Assembly (NCBI RefSeq): GCF_024198215.1
Contig: NZ_JAKCFA010000017.1
Location: forward strand, 1 to 64,000
Origin: Myxococcus qinghaiensis
GTDB lineage: Bacteria > Myxococcota > Myxococcia > Myxococcales > Myxococcaceae
Direction of reading: 5' to 3'
Length of the DNA: 64,000 nt
Shown: positions 7,519 to 15,446 of the stretch, one piece after another
How positions within the stretch are numbered: the first letter of the stretch is position 1
Layout: each line of letters opens with the position of its first letter
Notes under the pieces: model-generated
Seen by the model: only the letters and a program-made list of their open reading frames with translations
What the model was told of the DNA's origin: nothing
Databases searched by the model: none
Program-made: the position numbers and the translations under genes

Positions 7519-7692
7519 ATGAGCACGACGAAGCGCTTTGCCTACCGGGCGGGCATTCAGGGCCGCAATATCAATGACCTCGATATCGAGGAACGGAAGC
7601 GCCGCCTGGAGATGGCACCGCTCGTCACTCTGTTCTCAGACTGCTACATCCATGGGGGAACCGCGCAGCCCTTGAGACGGGTCCTCTACTGA
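7519..7692 (+). CDS. RiPP precursor-like peptide 3, core-less (probably decayed)
   Basis: This 57-aa third paralogue starts at ATG 7519 (after TCAGGAGACC). It keeps MSTTKR, NINDLDIEERKRRLEMAP and FSDCYI, but its leader is eroded (EERKRR instead of EELERR). It ends in AQPLRRVLY with no Cys-rich core. The stop sits one base before the ATG of the isoprenoid-synthase gene. It is probably a truncated pseudogene, though a leader-only decoy or regulatory peptide cannot be excluded. The upstream region duplicates that of precursor 2. Confidence 0.6.
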   Translation: MSTTKRFAYRAGIQGRNINDLDIEERKRRLEMAPLVTLFSDCYIHGGTAQPLRRVLY

Positions 7693-7693
7693 T

Positions 7694-9589
7694 ATGACGG
7701 CGACCATCCTGCCGCCCTTCTTGCTGCAGCAGACGGAAGCCGCCGCCGCCACGGTCGCGGAGCTGGGCGAGTGCTGGCCGGAGGCGCTCGGTATGGGGTC
7801 GGGCCGACGCTCGAGCTACTTCGACCTGCCCTATCTCTTCCAGCCCGCCTTCCGGACGTTGGAACCCGAGCCCCTCCGGGCGATGGGGGCGTTCGTGCGG
7901 CTGATGGCCAGCGCCATCTTCCTGCACGACGAGTTGGCGGACGGGGATGTCCCCCAGTCCCTGGTGGGGCAGAGGACCCTCCGGCTCATGGCGCTCCAGT
8001 TCGAGGCCTTCCATTTGCTGCAGCACCACATCCCCGCCGCCGCGCCCTTCTGGGGACGACTCAGGGGCTACTTGGTGGAGCACGCGACAGCAAGCCTGGA
8101 TGAGCAGCGGTTCAGCACCAGAGAGCGGCCCTGGAGTGAGTACACCGAGGACGTGGCGCTCGCCATCGTACGGGGCAAGAACGGCATGGCCCGTGTCGTC
8201 GCCGCGGGACTCGTGGCGCTGGCGGGAGACGAGCACCTGCTGGATCCCCTAGAGAAGACCATCGACGCCTTCAATGTGGCCTCCCAGATGTGCGACGACC
8301 TGATGGACTGGAGAGAGGACCTGCGCCGAGGAATCCCGTCCCTCTTTCTCTGCCGCGTCGTCCACGAGAGGCCACGGCCCGCCGAACCGGCTGAGTTGGA
8401 GCGGCAGCTGCAACGCGTGGCCAGAGAACTCTACTACCGGGGGCATGCCTCCTACGTCATCAGGACGGCGCTCGAAGCACTCGAGGTGGCGGACCGGTTC
8501 CGGGAGCATGTACCGGACGTCCAGCTTCCCTGGTACGCACTGACTGATGCATTGCGCCGGCAGTGCCTGAAGCTTCAGCAAGACATCCAGCGCATCACCG
8601 ACGCCAATGTCCGGCGTTCCCTCGAGCAGCCAGAGCTGACGCTGGAACTGCCCGAGCCCGATGGTCCCTGGCAAGGCCTGGCCTGGGACGTCCTGCGCTT
8701 CCTTCTACGTCAGTGGCAGCTCGGCTTCGGCGAGCTCCGTGCCAGTGTCCAGGGGCAGAGCGGCGGCGACGCCTCCATGGATACGAGCACCAGGGCCCTG
8801 GTGCTTGAGGCTCTGTGCGAGGCGGATGCGCACCTGGGTGGAGCCCTCCAGGGTCTCCTGGCGCGAGAAGCGCTCCTGCTTCGCGACCAACTGGGCTTGC
8901 TACCGGACCCGTTGAGCCGGGCACGGCTGAGGCGTGCTCTGACGAGGGCCGGCGATGGCGCATGGGTCGAGACGCATGGCCCCACCCGGGACGAAACACG
9001 CCCCACCGGGGAACGCGATGACGAGGTGCTGGCGGAGCTGCTGTACACGCAGTGGCTCAAGGCCCCTGCGCGATGCACGGAATCCCTCCAGGGCGGCGCC
9101 GACTGGTTGGAGGCGCGGCAGCTTGCCGATGGAGCCTGGGAAGGCCGTTGGAACCTCGGGCCCTACGCCTGCATCCATGCGTGCCTGCGGCTGCTCACCA
9201 GGACGCGCCCGGGGTCTCCCGCCATCCGGCGCGCGCTGGGTTTCGTGCGCCGTCACCAGCAGGCTGATGGAGGCTGGGGCGTGGGCGCCCATGCCAGCGA
9301 TCCGCTCAGCACCGCATTGGCTCTCCTCTGCCTCGCCACGGCCCGAGAGCAGGGCGGCGAAGCGGAAGACCTGGACAGGGCCGCGCGCGCGCGCGCCTAT
9401 CTGAAGACGGCGCACGAGCCCGATGGAGCGTGGCGTGCCCAACCGCTGCTTCGCGCGGCCCCGGGGACCGAGCGATACCTGGGCAGCCGGACCTTGACCA
9501 GTGCCCTCGTACTCACCGCGACGCTGGAGTGGCACCGGCGTGCCGCCCTCACTGCGGATAGCGCAGACCTGGAGCCTTCCACATCATGA
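7694..9589 (+). CDS. Isoprenoid synthase fold fused to squalene-cyclase-like repeats
   Basis: The 631-aa protein has two parts. Residues 1-315 resemble class I all-alpha isoprenoid/polyprenyl synthases. An Asp-rich motif lies at 78-85 (HDELADGD), a charged RGKNGM at 160-165, and a second Asp motif QMCDDLMDWREDL at 198-210. Residues 445-615 have alpha/alpha-barrel repeats like prenyltransferase/squalene cyclase QW motifs: ADGAWEGRW (479-487), QADGGWGVG (523-531) and PDGAWRAQ (576-583). The class II DxDD acid motif is not seen, so the C-terminal part may be structural or bind prenyl chains. It could make or transfer a prenyl group in the RiPP pathway. It overlaps the next gene by 4 bases (ATGA), implying co-translation. 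Confidence 0.75.
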   Translation: MTATILPPFLLQQTEAAAATVAELGECWPEALGMGSGRRSSYFDLPYLFQPAFRTLEPEPLRAMGAFVRLMASAIFLHDELADGDVPQSLVGQRTLRLMALQFEAFHLLQHHIPAAAPFWGRLRGYLVEHATASLDEQRFSTRERPWSEYTEDVALAIVRGKNGMARVVAAGLVALAGDEHLLDPLEKTIDAFNVASQMCDDLMDWREDLRRGIPSLFLCRVVHERPRPAEPAELERQLQRVARELYYRGHASYVIRTALEALEVADRFREHVPDVQLPWYALTDALRRQCLKLQQDIQRITDANVRRSLEQPELTLELPEPDGPWQGLAWDVLRFLLRQWQLGFGELRASVQGQSGGDASMDTSTRALVLEALCEADAHLGGALQGLLAREALLLRDQLGLLPDPLSRARLRRALTRAGDGAWVETHGPTRDETRPTGERDDEVLAELLYTQWLKAPARCTESLQGGADWLEARQLADGAWEGRWNLGPYACIHACLRLLTRTRPGSPAIRRALGFVRRHQQADGGWGVGAHASDPLSTALALLCLATAREQGGEAEDLDRAARARAYLKTAHEPDGAWRAQPLLRAAPGTERYLGSRTLTSALVLTATLEWHRRAALTADSADLEPSTS

Positions 9590-10815
9590 GATTCCTCTTC
9601 TGCCCCCTGGATACCCATGGCTTCGTGCATCCCGCCATCGGCCAGGCCCTGGCCTTGCGCCAGCTCGGGCACCAGGTCGCCTTCGCCACGGGGCGCTCCC
9701 TCAGCCCCCTCTTGGAGCGGCTCGGGCTGGAGCGCATTCCACGCGGCGAGAAGGATGGAGCCAGCTTCTCCGTGGAGAAGTGGTTCCAGCCTCTCGAAGT
9801 CGCCATACAGTACAAGCACATTGAGTACGCCCTGAAGCGGTTCCCTGCGGACGTGCTGGTAGGGCAGCCGCTTTCGCTGGGGGCGGTGCTGGTACGGGAG
9901 AGGATGGGCGTGCCACTGGCCAGCTTGGGGCTGCTGACCCACCTATGGCCGAGCTCGGAAGTATGTCCGGCCGAACTGACGGAGGCAGAGCGGCGATGGT
10001 GGTGGCGGCATGCGGACATGCTGCGTCACTACAACAACGTGCGTGAGCTCTTCCGGATGGCGCCCGTCCATCCAAACCCGAGGGAATCCCCCCTCTTGGG
10101 GGATGTCCTGCTGCTGCGCTCGGTGCCAGAGCTGGCGGGGCCGGAGGAAGCCTTCCCAGGGCAGGTCCACCTCGTGGGCGATTGCCTCTGGGAGCCACCC
10201 GAGGCCGACCCCGAGTTGGCGGCGTGGTTGGAGTGCGCCCGAGAGGAGGACAGGCCCATCCTCTATGTGCAGCATGGCCGCTCCTTCACCGGCCCCTCGT
10301 TCTGGACCCACCTGCAGGAGGCGCTGGGGGACCAGCACGTGGGCGTAGTGGCCGCCACGAGCCGCATGGACCACAGGCCACAGCAGCTCCCAGCCCACTT
10401 CTACGCCCGCGAGTTCATCCCCCAGGCCCAGGTGCTGGCCCATGCGCGGGCCGTCGTCTCCAGTGCAACCACTACGACGGTGCTGGGGGCTCTCACCCAC
10501 GGACTGCCCAGCCTGTTACTGCCTGGGGGGAGCGAGCAGCCGGATGTCGCGGAGCAGGTCGCCAGCGCGGGTGCGGCGATATGCATGCCTCCGGCCAAGG
10601 CCACCGCCGAGACGCTGAGGAAGGCCGTCGAAGAGCTGCTCGGTTCCCAGTCCTATCGAAAGAATGCCCAGACGCTTCAACAGGCGTTCGCACGGATGGG
10701 CTCGCCGCAGCGTGCCATCGAGATCCTGGTGCAATTGGGGCAGACACGCCAACCGCGCCTCCGTGGCGACGTGCAGCCGACCCCACCCCGAAATGTCTCC
10801 CTCGCCGTAGGATGA
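9586..10815 (+). CDS. GT1-family glycosyltransferase
   Basis: This 409-aa protein has the two Rossmann halves of UDP/TDP-sugar glycosyltransferases of the MGT/macrolide type. The N-terminus is MRFLFCPLDTHGFVHPAIGQ (acceptor side, with the conserved GHxxP-like HGFVHP). The donor-binding C-terminal signature is ALTHGLPSLLLPGGSEQPDV at about 302-321. Such enzymes transfer an activated sugar to natural products; the acceptor here may be the matured peptide or a terpenoid. Translational coupling by ATGA overlaps on both sides (9586-9589 and 10812-10815) ties it to the RiPP cluster. Confidence 0.85.
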   Translation: MRFLFCPLDTHGFVHPAIGQALALRQLGHQVAFATGRSLSPLLERLGLERIPRGEKDGASFSVEKWFQPLEVAIQYKHIEYALKRFPADVLVGQPLSLGAVLVRERMGVPLASLGLLTHLWPSSEVCPAELTEAERRWWWRHADMLRHYNNVRELFRMAPVHPNPRESPLLGDVLLLRSVPELAGPEEAFPGQVHLVGDCLWEPPEADPELAAWLECAREEDRPILYVQHGRSFTGPSFWTHLQEALGDQHVGVVAATSRMDHRPQQLPAHFYAREFIPQAQVLAHARAVVSSATTTTVLGALTHGLPSLLLPGGSEQPDVAEQVASAGAAICMPPAKATAETLRKAVEELLGSQSYRKNAQTLQQAFARMGSPQRAIEILVQLGQTRQPRLRGDVQPTPPRNVSLAVG

Positions 10816-12122
10816 CCGGGCCCATGGACGCGGACCTGCTGGAGGGGATCGAGCAACGGCTCGTGGTCGACACCTCGGAAGCCCACCCCGTTTACCTGAT
10901 GGTGAGCCGCAAGGGACGCTACCTGCGGCTCTCGGAATCCACCTACCAGTTGCTCCGGCAGCTCGCCCGTGGAGCAACCTTCGAGCAACTGGCCAATGCT
11001 ATCCGTCAGAAGACGAACCAGCCCATCACCGCAGGAGAAGTGGAGGCCGCATACCGCCGGGTCGCCGAGAGCATCGAGAAGATTGACCGGGAGGCGGACA
11101 AGCCCGTCTCGGGGCACTGGATCCGGTTGAGCCTGCTTCCCGCCCCACTGGTGGCCAGACTGGCCTCATGGCTTTCCCCGGCCTTCCATCCGGCGGCCGC
11201 AGCGGCCTTGCTCATGGGAATGCTCGTGGTGAAGGTGCTCGTCGTTCCCCGGGTGGCCTTCCACGTGGCACCCGAAGCCTTCTGGATGGGCTATCTGCTG
11301 TTCCTCGGATCCTTACTCCTGCATGAGCTGGGGCACTCCAGCGCCTGCGCCTGGTTTGGTACCCGCCCGAGTGACATTGGTTTCACCGTGTACGCCATCT
11401 ACCCGGCCTTCTACAGCGACGTGAGCTCCGCCTGGCGGCTCAAGCGCTGGCAGCGGGTGCTCGTAGATTTAGGTGGTGTGTATTTTCAGCTGCTCGTCGG
11501 CTCGGTCTACGCCATCGCCTATCTGTTTCACCCCTGGGACCCGCTCCAGGTGGCGCTCCTGCTCATCTGGGGAAGCTGCCTGTTCTCGCTCAACCCCATC
11601 CTCAAGTTCGACGGCTACTGGGTTGTGGCCGATGCCCTGGGTGTCACGAATCTCGCGCAGCAGCCACGCAGACTCGCAAGACGCATGTTTCAGCGCCTGC
11701 GGGGCCAGCCGGTCCAGCCCCTGCCATGGCCCTCGCACATCCTGGCGCTGCTCGCTGTCTACTCGGTGGTGAGCGTCATCTTCTGGGTGTATTTCGTCTC
11801 GGCCATGCTGCCTGTCGCATGGCGCTACGCCCAGCACTACCCGGTCCTGGTCACACAACTGGCAACAGGGCTGCGGGACAGAGCGACCGCGCCCGTTGGC
11901 AATCTCGTTGGCCACTTTCTCGCGTCTTCGTACATGCTCCTGCTGACCGCCTTGATGCTATGGCGGTGGGGGCATCCAGCGTTCCTGAAGCTCGTGCAAC
12001 TGGCACGGGGAAGGACGAACTCCCCTGAGCGCGCTCCGGACGCTGTTGCTTCGGTGAATGGACAAGCAGAAATGACGCAAGAGCCACGAGGGCCGTCAGC
12101 CGCTGTGCAACATCCTCTGTAG
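10812..12122 (+). CDS. M50 membrane metalloprotease with N-terminal PqqD/RRE-like domain
   Basis: The ATG at 10812 overlaps the glycosyltransferase stop (ATGA). The product is 436 aa. Residues about 18-95 resemble a PqqD-type RiPP recognition element (YLMVSRKGRYLRLSESTYQL, then ATFEQLANAIR). The membrane part carries the zinc motif HELGH at 171-175 and a second-ligand motif NPILKFDGYW at 261-270, with several hydrophobic helices to about residue 400. M50 proteases cleave within or next to membranes; fused to a leader-binding domain this one likely removes the leader or takes part in export. It is the last gene of the cluster. Confidence 0.82.
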   Translation: MTGPMDADLLEGIEQRLVVDTSEAHPVYLMVSRKGRYLRLSESTYQLLRQLARGATFEQLANAIRQKTNQPITAGEVEAAYRRVAESIEKIDREADKPVSGHWIRLSLLPAPLVARLASWLSPAFHPAAAAALLMGMLVVKVLVVPRVAFHVAPEAFWMGYLLFLGSLLLHELGHSSACAWFGTRPSDIGFTVYAIYPAFYSDVSSAWRLKRWQRVLVDLGGVYFQLLVGSVYAIAYLFHPWDPLQVALLLIWGSCLFSLNPILKFDGYWVVADALGVTNLAQQPRRLARRMFQRLRGQPVQPLPWPSHILALLAVYSVVSVIFWVYFVSAMLPVAWRYAQHYPVLVTQLATGLRDRATAPVGNLVGHFLASSYMLLLTALMLWRWGHPAFLKLVQLARGRTNSPERAPDAVASVNGQAEMTQEPRGPSAAVQHPL

Positions 12123-12291
12123 CGCAGGCGCTGGCTGCGAGCCCCTGTGTTGGCGGTCATCGCGGAGCGCGGAAGTCTGGTCATCGCACAAGCAGTTCGG
12201 CCGCGCCCCCGACCGAGGAGGCGGGTCGGGAGAGCGGGGCCGACTGGTCGCTACGGGGCGCGGAGGAGCTGTGGGCATGATCCGGTTCGGT

Positions 12292-12313
12292 GGCTCTCCC
12301 GCACTTCGTGTGG
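12292..12313. repeat. ISL3-type end remnant, copy 1
   Basis: GGCTCTCCCGCACTTCGTGTGG lies just outside the C-terminal end of the ISL3 fragment and recurs at 12616-12637. An inverted version is at 12694-12710. The preceding bases also match (GCATGATCCGGTTCGGT versus GCGTGATCCGCTTCAGT). Confidence 0.7.
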
Positions 12314-12325
12314 ACCGTAGGTTCA

Positions 12326-12560
12326 GACGGTGAGCAGCACTCGACGACGGAGCAGGTCGAAGTTGGCGCGGCCATACATCTGACGCTTGAGAAGCTTGAG
12401 CTTCGTGATTTGGCCCTCGGCCTGGGCGTTGCTCCAGGGAGTGGTCAGCGCTGCCCGGACGGCATCGCCGTCCTGTTCGAGGCCCTCCGCAAAGGTTTCC
12501 ACCGCGCGGACCCCGCACGCACGCGCCTCGCTCAACCACGCTTCGAAGCGTCTACAGGAC
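12326..12560 (-). pseudogene. ISL3-family transposase C-terminal fragment
   Basis: The minus strand reads RFEAWLSEARACGVRAVETF, then AEGLEQDGDAVRAAL, PWSNAQAEGQITKLKLLKRQ and MYGRANFDLLRRRVLL. This is the typical end of ISL3-family transposases, including the catalytic-Glu region WSNxxxEGxxxxxK. The other catalytic residues are absent, so it is a relic. It marks the right-hand border of the RiPP cluster. Confidence 0.8.
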
Positions 12561-12615
12561 CGCGTCGGCCTTGCTCGTTGTGAAATGGGCGTGATTGGGC
12601 GTGATCCGCTTCAGT

Positions 12616-12710
12616 GGCTCTCCCGCACTTCGTGTGGTTCCCCTCTGGGGAATAGGCAGACACGACAAGCCGCCAGCGGAGCGAATACACCCTGGAGTGC
12701 GGGAGAGCCA
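12616..12710. mobile_element. Small inverted-repeat remnant of an ISL3-like element
   Basis: A copy of the IS end (TGGCTCTCCCGCACT, from 12615) faces an inverted copy (GGAGTGCGGGAGAGCCA, 12694-12710) about 60 bp away. The result is a roughly 95-bp inverted-repeat element with no coding capacity, such as a deletion derivative or MITE. Apart from this, 12561-12979 holds no gene I can support. Confidence 0.55.
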
Positions 12711-12979
12711 CGGAACCCGGAAACGCCCATAAACAGCCCCGTCTGGTCCTGATGACGCTCTTGAGAGGTGGGGTCGGGCGCGACGCCTCGGATGTCTCGA
12801 AAGACCGCGCCGCACTCACCTCAAGGCTTAAAATCCAAGCCATGTCGCCCTGCGTCTTGCATTCCTTTCCTCCCAAATGCTCTCATTTGACTTGCACGAG
12901 GCTGGAGCCAGAACGCGACAGTGGACTCGTGCGTTCAATCCACACGTAAGGGCTTGAGCCCTTGAGGGATGTCAATCCA

Positions 12980-13429
12980 ATGCGGAAGAACAACGTGCTG
13001 CGGGGGATGCTGGCCTTGGTTGTCACCCTGGGCCTGGGAACGCTCGGGTGCGGCGGCGCAGAGGGCGCCGAGGCGACGGAACAGCTCAATCCCGGGCAGG
13101 TCATCACAGACCTTGGCCAAGGACCCGCCGCATACAAGTTGGCTCCTGGTCAGGACTTGAGCCAGGTCTCGGTGCGCACTCAGGCCGGACCGCTCGCCCG
13201 GCTGGACGAGCTGGTTGCCAAGAGCAGCAACGCCAAGGACCTGGACATCGGCAAAGTCACGCGCTGGGTGGTGACGAACTCTCACGAGAAAGCCGCACAG
13301 TTGTTCCCTGAATACGAGTCCAGGGTTCGTGACAGCCTCCGGACCGACGTGACGGCGTCCGCCGTGTACTGCGATGTCGTCATCATCATCTTCGACGATG
13401 GCTCTGGCGTCATCATCATCTTCTGCTAG
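12980..13429 (+). CDS. Lipoprotein with unusual VIIIF/VIIIFC C-terminus
   Basis: I do not recognise this protein. The ATG at 12980 is preceded by GAGGGAT at good spacing. The product is about 149 aa with a lipoprotein signal (MLALVVTLGLGTLGCGG, lipobox LGTLGC). The middle is ordinary soluble sequence (RLDELVAKSSNAKDLDIGKV). The last 22 residues are striking: AVYC, then DVVIIIFDDGSGVIIIFC. The two hydrophobic halves come from a 15-bp DNA direct repeat (13379-13393 and 13409-13423). A strand-turn-strand hairpin clamped by the two Cys is possible. It lies alone between IS debris and the tRNA. Confidence 0.65.
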   Translation: MRKNNVLRGMLALVVTLGLGTLGCGGAEGAEATEQLNPGQVITDLGQGPAAYKLAPGQDLSQVSVRTQAGPLARLDELVAKSSNAKDLDIGKVTRWVVTNSHEKAAQLFPEYESRVRDSLRTDVTASAVYCDVVIIIFDDGSGVIIIFC

Positions 13430-13849
13430 TCCCGCCCGGGCGGATGCAGCGAGCATGGTCGCCCTGTACTGACGGAGCGCATCAACGCTGCCTCCAGTGC
13501 TTCGTACACGGGGTGCATCCACTTCTCGGCCAGCCGCGCGATGTCTCGCTGACAGCTTCGGCTTCCTGCTTCGTGTCGTCCTCGAAGCGGAGCACGGGAT
13601 TCTTCGCGCCACGGCCGGAGCCTGTGTCAGCAATTCCGACTCGGCTCCATCCCACCTCGCACAGTCGCACGGGGACCCGCGCGCCGTACTCCTCCGTTGG
13701 GGTTTTGCGTGTCGGTGGCGGCCTGTGGCTGGAGTGCACGCGGAGGAGGCGGATGAGGCGCCGAGCGATTCCGCTGGGCGCTGAGTCCAGCGGCCAGGTC
13801 GGCGGCGAGCCGGCTGAGGTGGACCGAAGCAGGAGCCCCAAAAACGGAA
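13430..13849. other. Gap with no supported gene
   Basis: Short frames exist on both strands here, but none has a convincing start, a family signature or codon use like the neighbours, and one runs through the tRNA. I see no RNA gene or repeat in it. Confidence 0.5.
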
Positions 13850-13883
13850 ACGGGCTGGAGATCCGCGAAGATCTCCAGCCCGT
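13835..13883 (-). terminator. Intrinsic terminator of tRNA-Pro
   Basis: ACGGGCTGGAGAT (13850-13862) pairs perfectly with ATCTCCAGCCCGT (13871-13883). On the minus strand the hairpin is followed by TTTCCGTTTTTGG, a good T-tract, 14 bp downstream of the tRNA. Confidence 0.8.
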
Positions 13884-13896
13884 CATTCAACAATGG

Positions 13897-13970
13897 TCGG
13901 GGAGACAGGATTTGAACCTGCGACCCCTTGGTCCCGAACCAAGTGCTCTACCAGGCTGAGCCACTCCCCG
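13897..13970 (-). tRNA. tRNA-Pro (anticodon CGG)
   Basis: The minus strand folds as a cloverleaf: acceptor CGGGGAG/CTCCCCG with discriminator A, D-arm GCTCAGCCTGGTAGAGC, anticodon arm CTTGG-TTCGGGA-CCAAG with anticodon CGG, and T-arm CGCAGGTTCAAATCCTG(C/T). Length is 74 nt and CCA is not encoded. A perfect hairpin terminator follows. Confidence 0.95.
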
Positions 13971-14237
13971 ATATGTCCGTCCGCCGGTGGGTCTTCTTCG
14001 GGACCGGCGAAAAGTGCGGGCGGTAATACCCGTGCCCCTCGGCTGAGTCAACGTCCTCGGATCACCTTTTCGTTCCTCGCCCGCTCGCCTGCCCTTCCAC
14101 GCCCCCCTTCACACCCTTCCCCACCCCTTCCCGCACCCCCCCCCCTTTAAAACTCCCCGACATTCCGGTACTTCCGGATATATTCAGTGATTCCTCTGGG
14201 CCGAAAAAGGCAGTGGGCCGTGCAGGTCGAAACGAAA

Positions 14238-14618
14238 ATGCCCCCCGTCGTCCTCATCTCCGATGATGAACCGCTCATCGTGTCGGCCCTCGCCCGGGAG
14301 GCGAAGCGGTCCGGCTTGACGTGCATCTCGGACACGACGTCGGAGCGCGTCCTGGAGTTGGCCCGCCTCCACCGCCCCGCCGTCATCATCCTGGACATCA
14401 ACCAGCACCAGGACGGACGGGACTTGCTCGCCCAGCTCAAGCAGGACCCGTCCACCCGCGACTGCAAGGTCATCATCCTCAGCGGCGTCGAGGACCAGTT
14501 CACCCGCCACGTCTGCTTCGAGCTCGGCGCCGACGACTACGAGGTGAAGCCCTTCGACCCCACCTTCATGACCCGCGTCGCCCGGCTCGCCACCACCGTC
14601 GCTCGCACCCGCGCCTGA
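14238..14618 (+). CDS. Stand-alone response-regulator receiver protein
   Basis: This CheY-like single-domain protein (about 126 aa) relays phosphate from a histidine kinase. The acidic pocket is in VVLISDDEPLIV, the phospho-acceptor Asp is in AVIILDINQHQDG, the switch Ser in VIILSG, and the Lys in DYEVKPFDP. No output domain follows, so it probably acts through protein-protein contacts. I chose the ATG at 14238, directly before the conserved fold; the open frame could start at 14187. It converges with rpe downstream with almost no gap. Confidence 0.85.
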   Translation: MPPVVLISDDEPLIVSALAREAKRSGLTCISDTTSERVLELARLHRPAVIILDINQHQDGRDLLAQLKQDPSTRDCKVIILSGVEDQFTRHVCFELGADDYEVKPFDPTFMTRVARLATTVARTRA

Positions 14619-14619
14619 G

Positions 14620-15276
14620 TCACGGCCGCAGCGAACGGATGGCCGCCGCCCGGTCCTTCGCCCCGAAGACGTAGCTGCCCGCCACCAGCACCGTCGCCCC
14701 CGCCGCCACGACGCGCTTCGCCGTGTCGGCGTTGATGCCCCCGTCCACCTCGATGTCCGTGTCCAGCCCGCGCGCGTCGAACATCGCTCGCAGCCGGCGC
14801 ACCTTGTCCACCGTCGCCTCGATGAAGCCCTGCCCGCCAAACCCCGGGTTCACGCTCATCAGCAACACCATGTCCACGTCCCCCAGCACCTCTTCAATCG
14901 AGGACAGCGGCGTGCTCGGGTTCAACACCACCGACGCCTTCGCCCCCGCGTGACGAATCTGTTGCAGGGTCCGGTGCAGGTGGGGGCTGGCCTCCACGTG
15001 CACCGTCAGCACGTCCGCCCCCGCCTTCACGAAGGCCTCCACGTACTTCTCCGGCTCCACAATCATCAGGTGCACGTCCAACGGCTTCGTGGCCGCTCGC
15101 TTGATGGCCTCCACCACCACCGGCCCTATCGTGATGTTCGGCACGAACCGCCCGTCCATCACATCCACGTGAATCCAGTCCGCTCCCGCGGCTTCGATGT
15201 CGCGGACCTCCTCGGCCAGACGACCGAAGTCAGAGGACAGCAGCGAGGGGGAAATCCGAACAGGGCGGCGGCTCAT
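14620..15276 (-). CDS. rpe: Ribulose-phosphate 3-epimerase
   Basis: Rpe interconverts ribulose 5-phosphate and xylulose 5-phosphate in the cytosolic pentose phosphate pathway. The 218-aa TIM barrel is full length. Family signatures are [16 protein letters not shown], the metal/catalytic segment [17 protein letters not shown], the DVHLMIVEP His, [10 protein letters not shown] and the catalytic Asp in EVDGGIN. It is a single gene; its stop nearly abuts the receiver gene on the other strand. Confidence 0.97.
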   Translation of the reverse strand: MSRRPVRISPSLLSSDFGRLAEEVRDIEAAGADWIHVDVMDGRFVPNITIGPVVVEAIKRAATKPLDVHLMIVEPEKYVEAFVKAGADVLTVHVEASPHLHRTLQQIRHAGAKASVVLNPSTPLSSIEEVLGDVDMVLLMSVNPGFGGQGFIEATVDKVRRLRAMFDARGLDTDIEVDGGINADTAKRVVAAGATVLVAGSYVFGAKDRAAAIRSLRP

Positions 15277-15446
15277 GGGGGCGCTACTTACCCGCTTCCC
15301 ACCCTCTCCGGCACGGGCTGAATTCCCGGACGTCCACTCGAAAGCAGGAAACCGAGCAGGTCGGGGCTGAAGGCAGTCACCTGGCTGGGCATGTTACAAC
15401 CTCGACGTCCTGCACAGCCGCAGGCCACGTCGCCCGGAGCCGCCCG

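Noticed and set aside
7694-9589. Reading the gene as a plain squalene-hopene cyclase
   Set aside because: The DxDD motif is absent and the N-terminal half has class I Asp motifs instead.
12123-12200. A terminator for the RiPP cluster
   Set aside because: Only weak stems (GCAGGCGCTGG-type) with no T-run; not supportable.
13444-13959. 171-aa plus-strand frame
   Set aside because: Runs into the tRNA-Pro gene and its terminator; no homology.
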